Shown piece after piece: positions 14,253 through 14,816 of a DNA stretch of 14,816 nucleotides. The position numbers and the translations under genes are program-made. Below the pieces are notes generated by a model that worked only from the letters and a program-made list of their open reading frames with translations, made no database searches and was not told the DNA's origin. Position 1 is the stretch's first letter. Each line of letters begins with the position of its first letter. Where the stretch lies: NCBI GenBank assembly GCA_015520395.1, contig WAQG01000118.1, positions 1 to 14,816 on the forward strand. Reading direction: 5' to 3'. This DNA comes from Candidatus Geoarchaeota archaeon (GTDB taxonomy: Archaea > Thermoproteota > Thermoprotei > Gearchaeales > WAQG01).

Positions 14253-14816
14253 ATGATGCTGCGGACTCGAACCCGAAGGTCATATATGCTGGCGGGCTCG
14301 GCAATGTTGGGAGCTGCAGCTATTGTTATATCAGTCTTAAAGATCGAGGTTCCGTACCCCATCCTTCCATACCTCATGTTTGACTTGGCGGAGGCCCCTG
14401 ACTTTCTCAGCTACCTACTCTTTGGTGTTTGGGGCGGGCTGATAACATCAACTGCCCACTTCATCGTTCTCATGTCAAGAAACCCCGTTGGGGCTCCCAT
14501 GAAGTATATTGCAGTTATTTCAATGATCATAGGTTTTCATCTTGCATCAAAATTAGCGGGAGGGATGAAGTCAAAAGGCCTTCTTATCGGCATTGTTGGA
14601 GGTATTTTAGTCAGGGTTTTAGTTATGACCTTCATAAACGTATTGTATCTTTGGGTGCTCTTCAGGGGGTTCATAGATTACGCATCGGGATACCTGTCGG
14701 TCTGGGGTTTTAGCACAAGCAATGAACTGGACGTCCTAATATTGACTTTAATATTTACGGCAATATACAATACTATTCATACAATATTCACGATAATTGC
14801 CTCATATATTCCATAT
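14253..14816 (+). CDS. ribU: RibU-like riboflavin ECF transporter substrate-binding subunit, 3' end outside window
   Basis: The first 188 codons of a very hydrophobic protein that runs off the window. After a basic start (MMLRTRTRRS) there are about five hydrophobic helices (near residues 11-29, 50-70, 80-96, 105-127 and 160-183). The signature resembles ECF S-components for riboflavin: a strand-turn region KIEVPYPILPYLMFDLAEAP, then LLFGVWGG, a relative of the RibU pattern Lk.DlsdiP..i..f.fGp. S-components bind the vitamin in the membrane and work with an ECF T subunit and ATPases, which are not in view. Divergence from rbkR strengthens the riboflavin assignment. The start at ATG 14253 fits the TATA spacing; ATG 14256 and 14286 are alternatives. 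Confidence 0.8.
   Translation, partial: MMLRTRTRRSYMLAGSAMLGAAAIVISVLKIEVPYPILPYLMFDLAEAPDFLSYLLFGVWGGLITSTAHFIVLMSRNPVGAPMKYIAVISMIIGFHLASKLAGGMKSKGLLIGIVGGILVRVLVMTFINVLYLWVLFRGFIDYASGYLSVWGFSTSNELDVLILTLIFTAIYNTIHTIFTIIASYIPY

Noticed and set aside
14429..14713. Plus-strand open frame of 94 codons inside ribU
   Set aside because: The other frame, continuous from 14253, is strongly hydrophobic with S-component features; this one is a charged, Cys/His/Arg-rich shadow.

Overview
This window looks like a chromosomal segment of an archaeon, probably a thermophilic member of the Thermoproteota/Korarchaeota side of the tree. The grounds are an Lsm-HTH protein, an archaeal tRNA-Gly gene, a CTP-dependent riboflavin kinase fused to a winged helix (RbkR type), an archaeal-type Elp3, AGG/AGA and ATA codon preference, and AT-rich TATA elements about 26-30 nt before many start codons, as in leaderless archaeal promoters. 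I cannot name a genus from the sequence alone. No mobile element, CRISPR array or rRNA is visible.

Layout. 1-689: the 3' end of an unrecognised gene (+) meets an Lsm-HTH gene (-), the two stops sharing one CTAG. 690-1207: AT-rich spacer containing tRNA-Gly(CCC) (-) and the promoter of the next gene. 1208-8803: three large exported proteins. These are a 1302-aa secreted protein made of eight CUB-like modules, a membrane-anchored protein with a metallophosphoesterase fold that appears to have lost most of its metal ligands, and, convergent with it, a membrane-anchored phospholipase D-like/lamin-tail protein. 8817-10640: a class V aminotransferase (-), probably co-transcribed with the PLD gene, diverges from tenA (+) around one shared TATA-like element. 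10689-11994: an unrecognised protein (+) converges on a glycerophosphodiester phosphodiesterase (-). 12089-13513: elp3 (+), the tRNA wobble-uridine modification enzyme. 13519-14816: rbkR (-) and a truncated ECF-type riboflavin transporter gene, ribU (+), diverge from a short spacer holding a TATA-like element and a small palindrome.

How the genes work together. The clearest functional unit is riboflavin salvage: RibU imports riboflavin, the RbkR kinase domain converts it to FMN, and the RbkR winged helix probably represses both genes through the shared spacer. TenA is the only other cofactor-salvage gene. The three exported proteins at 1.2-8.8 kb may form a cell-surface locus; their connection is inferred only from adjacency and from shared export and anchoring features. 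Coding density is high: four convergent pairs end within 14 nt of each other.
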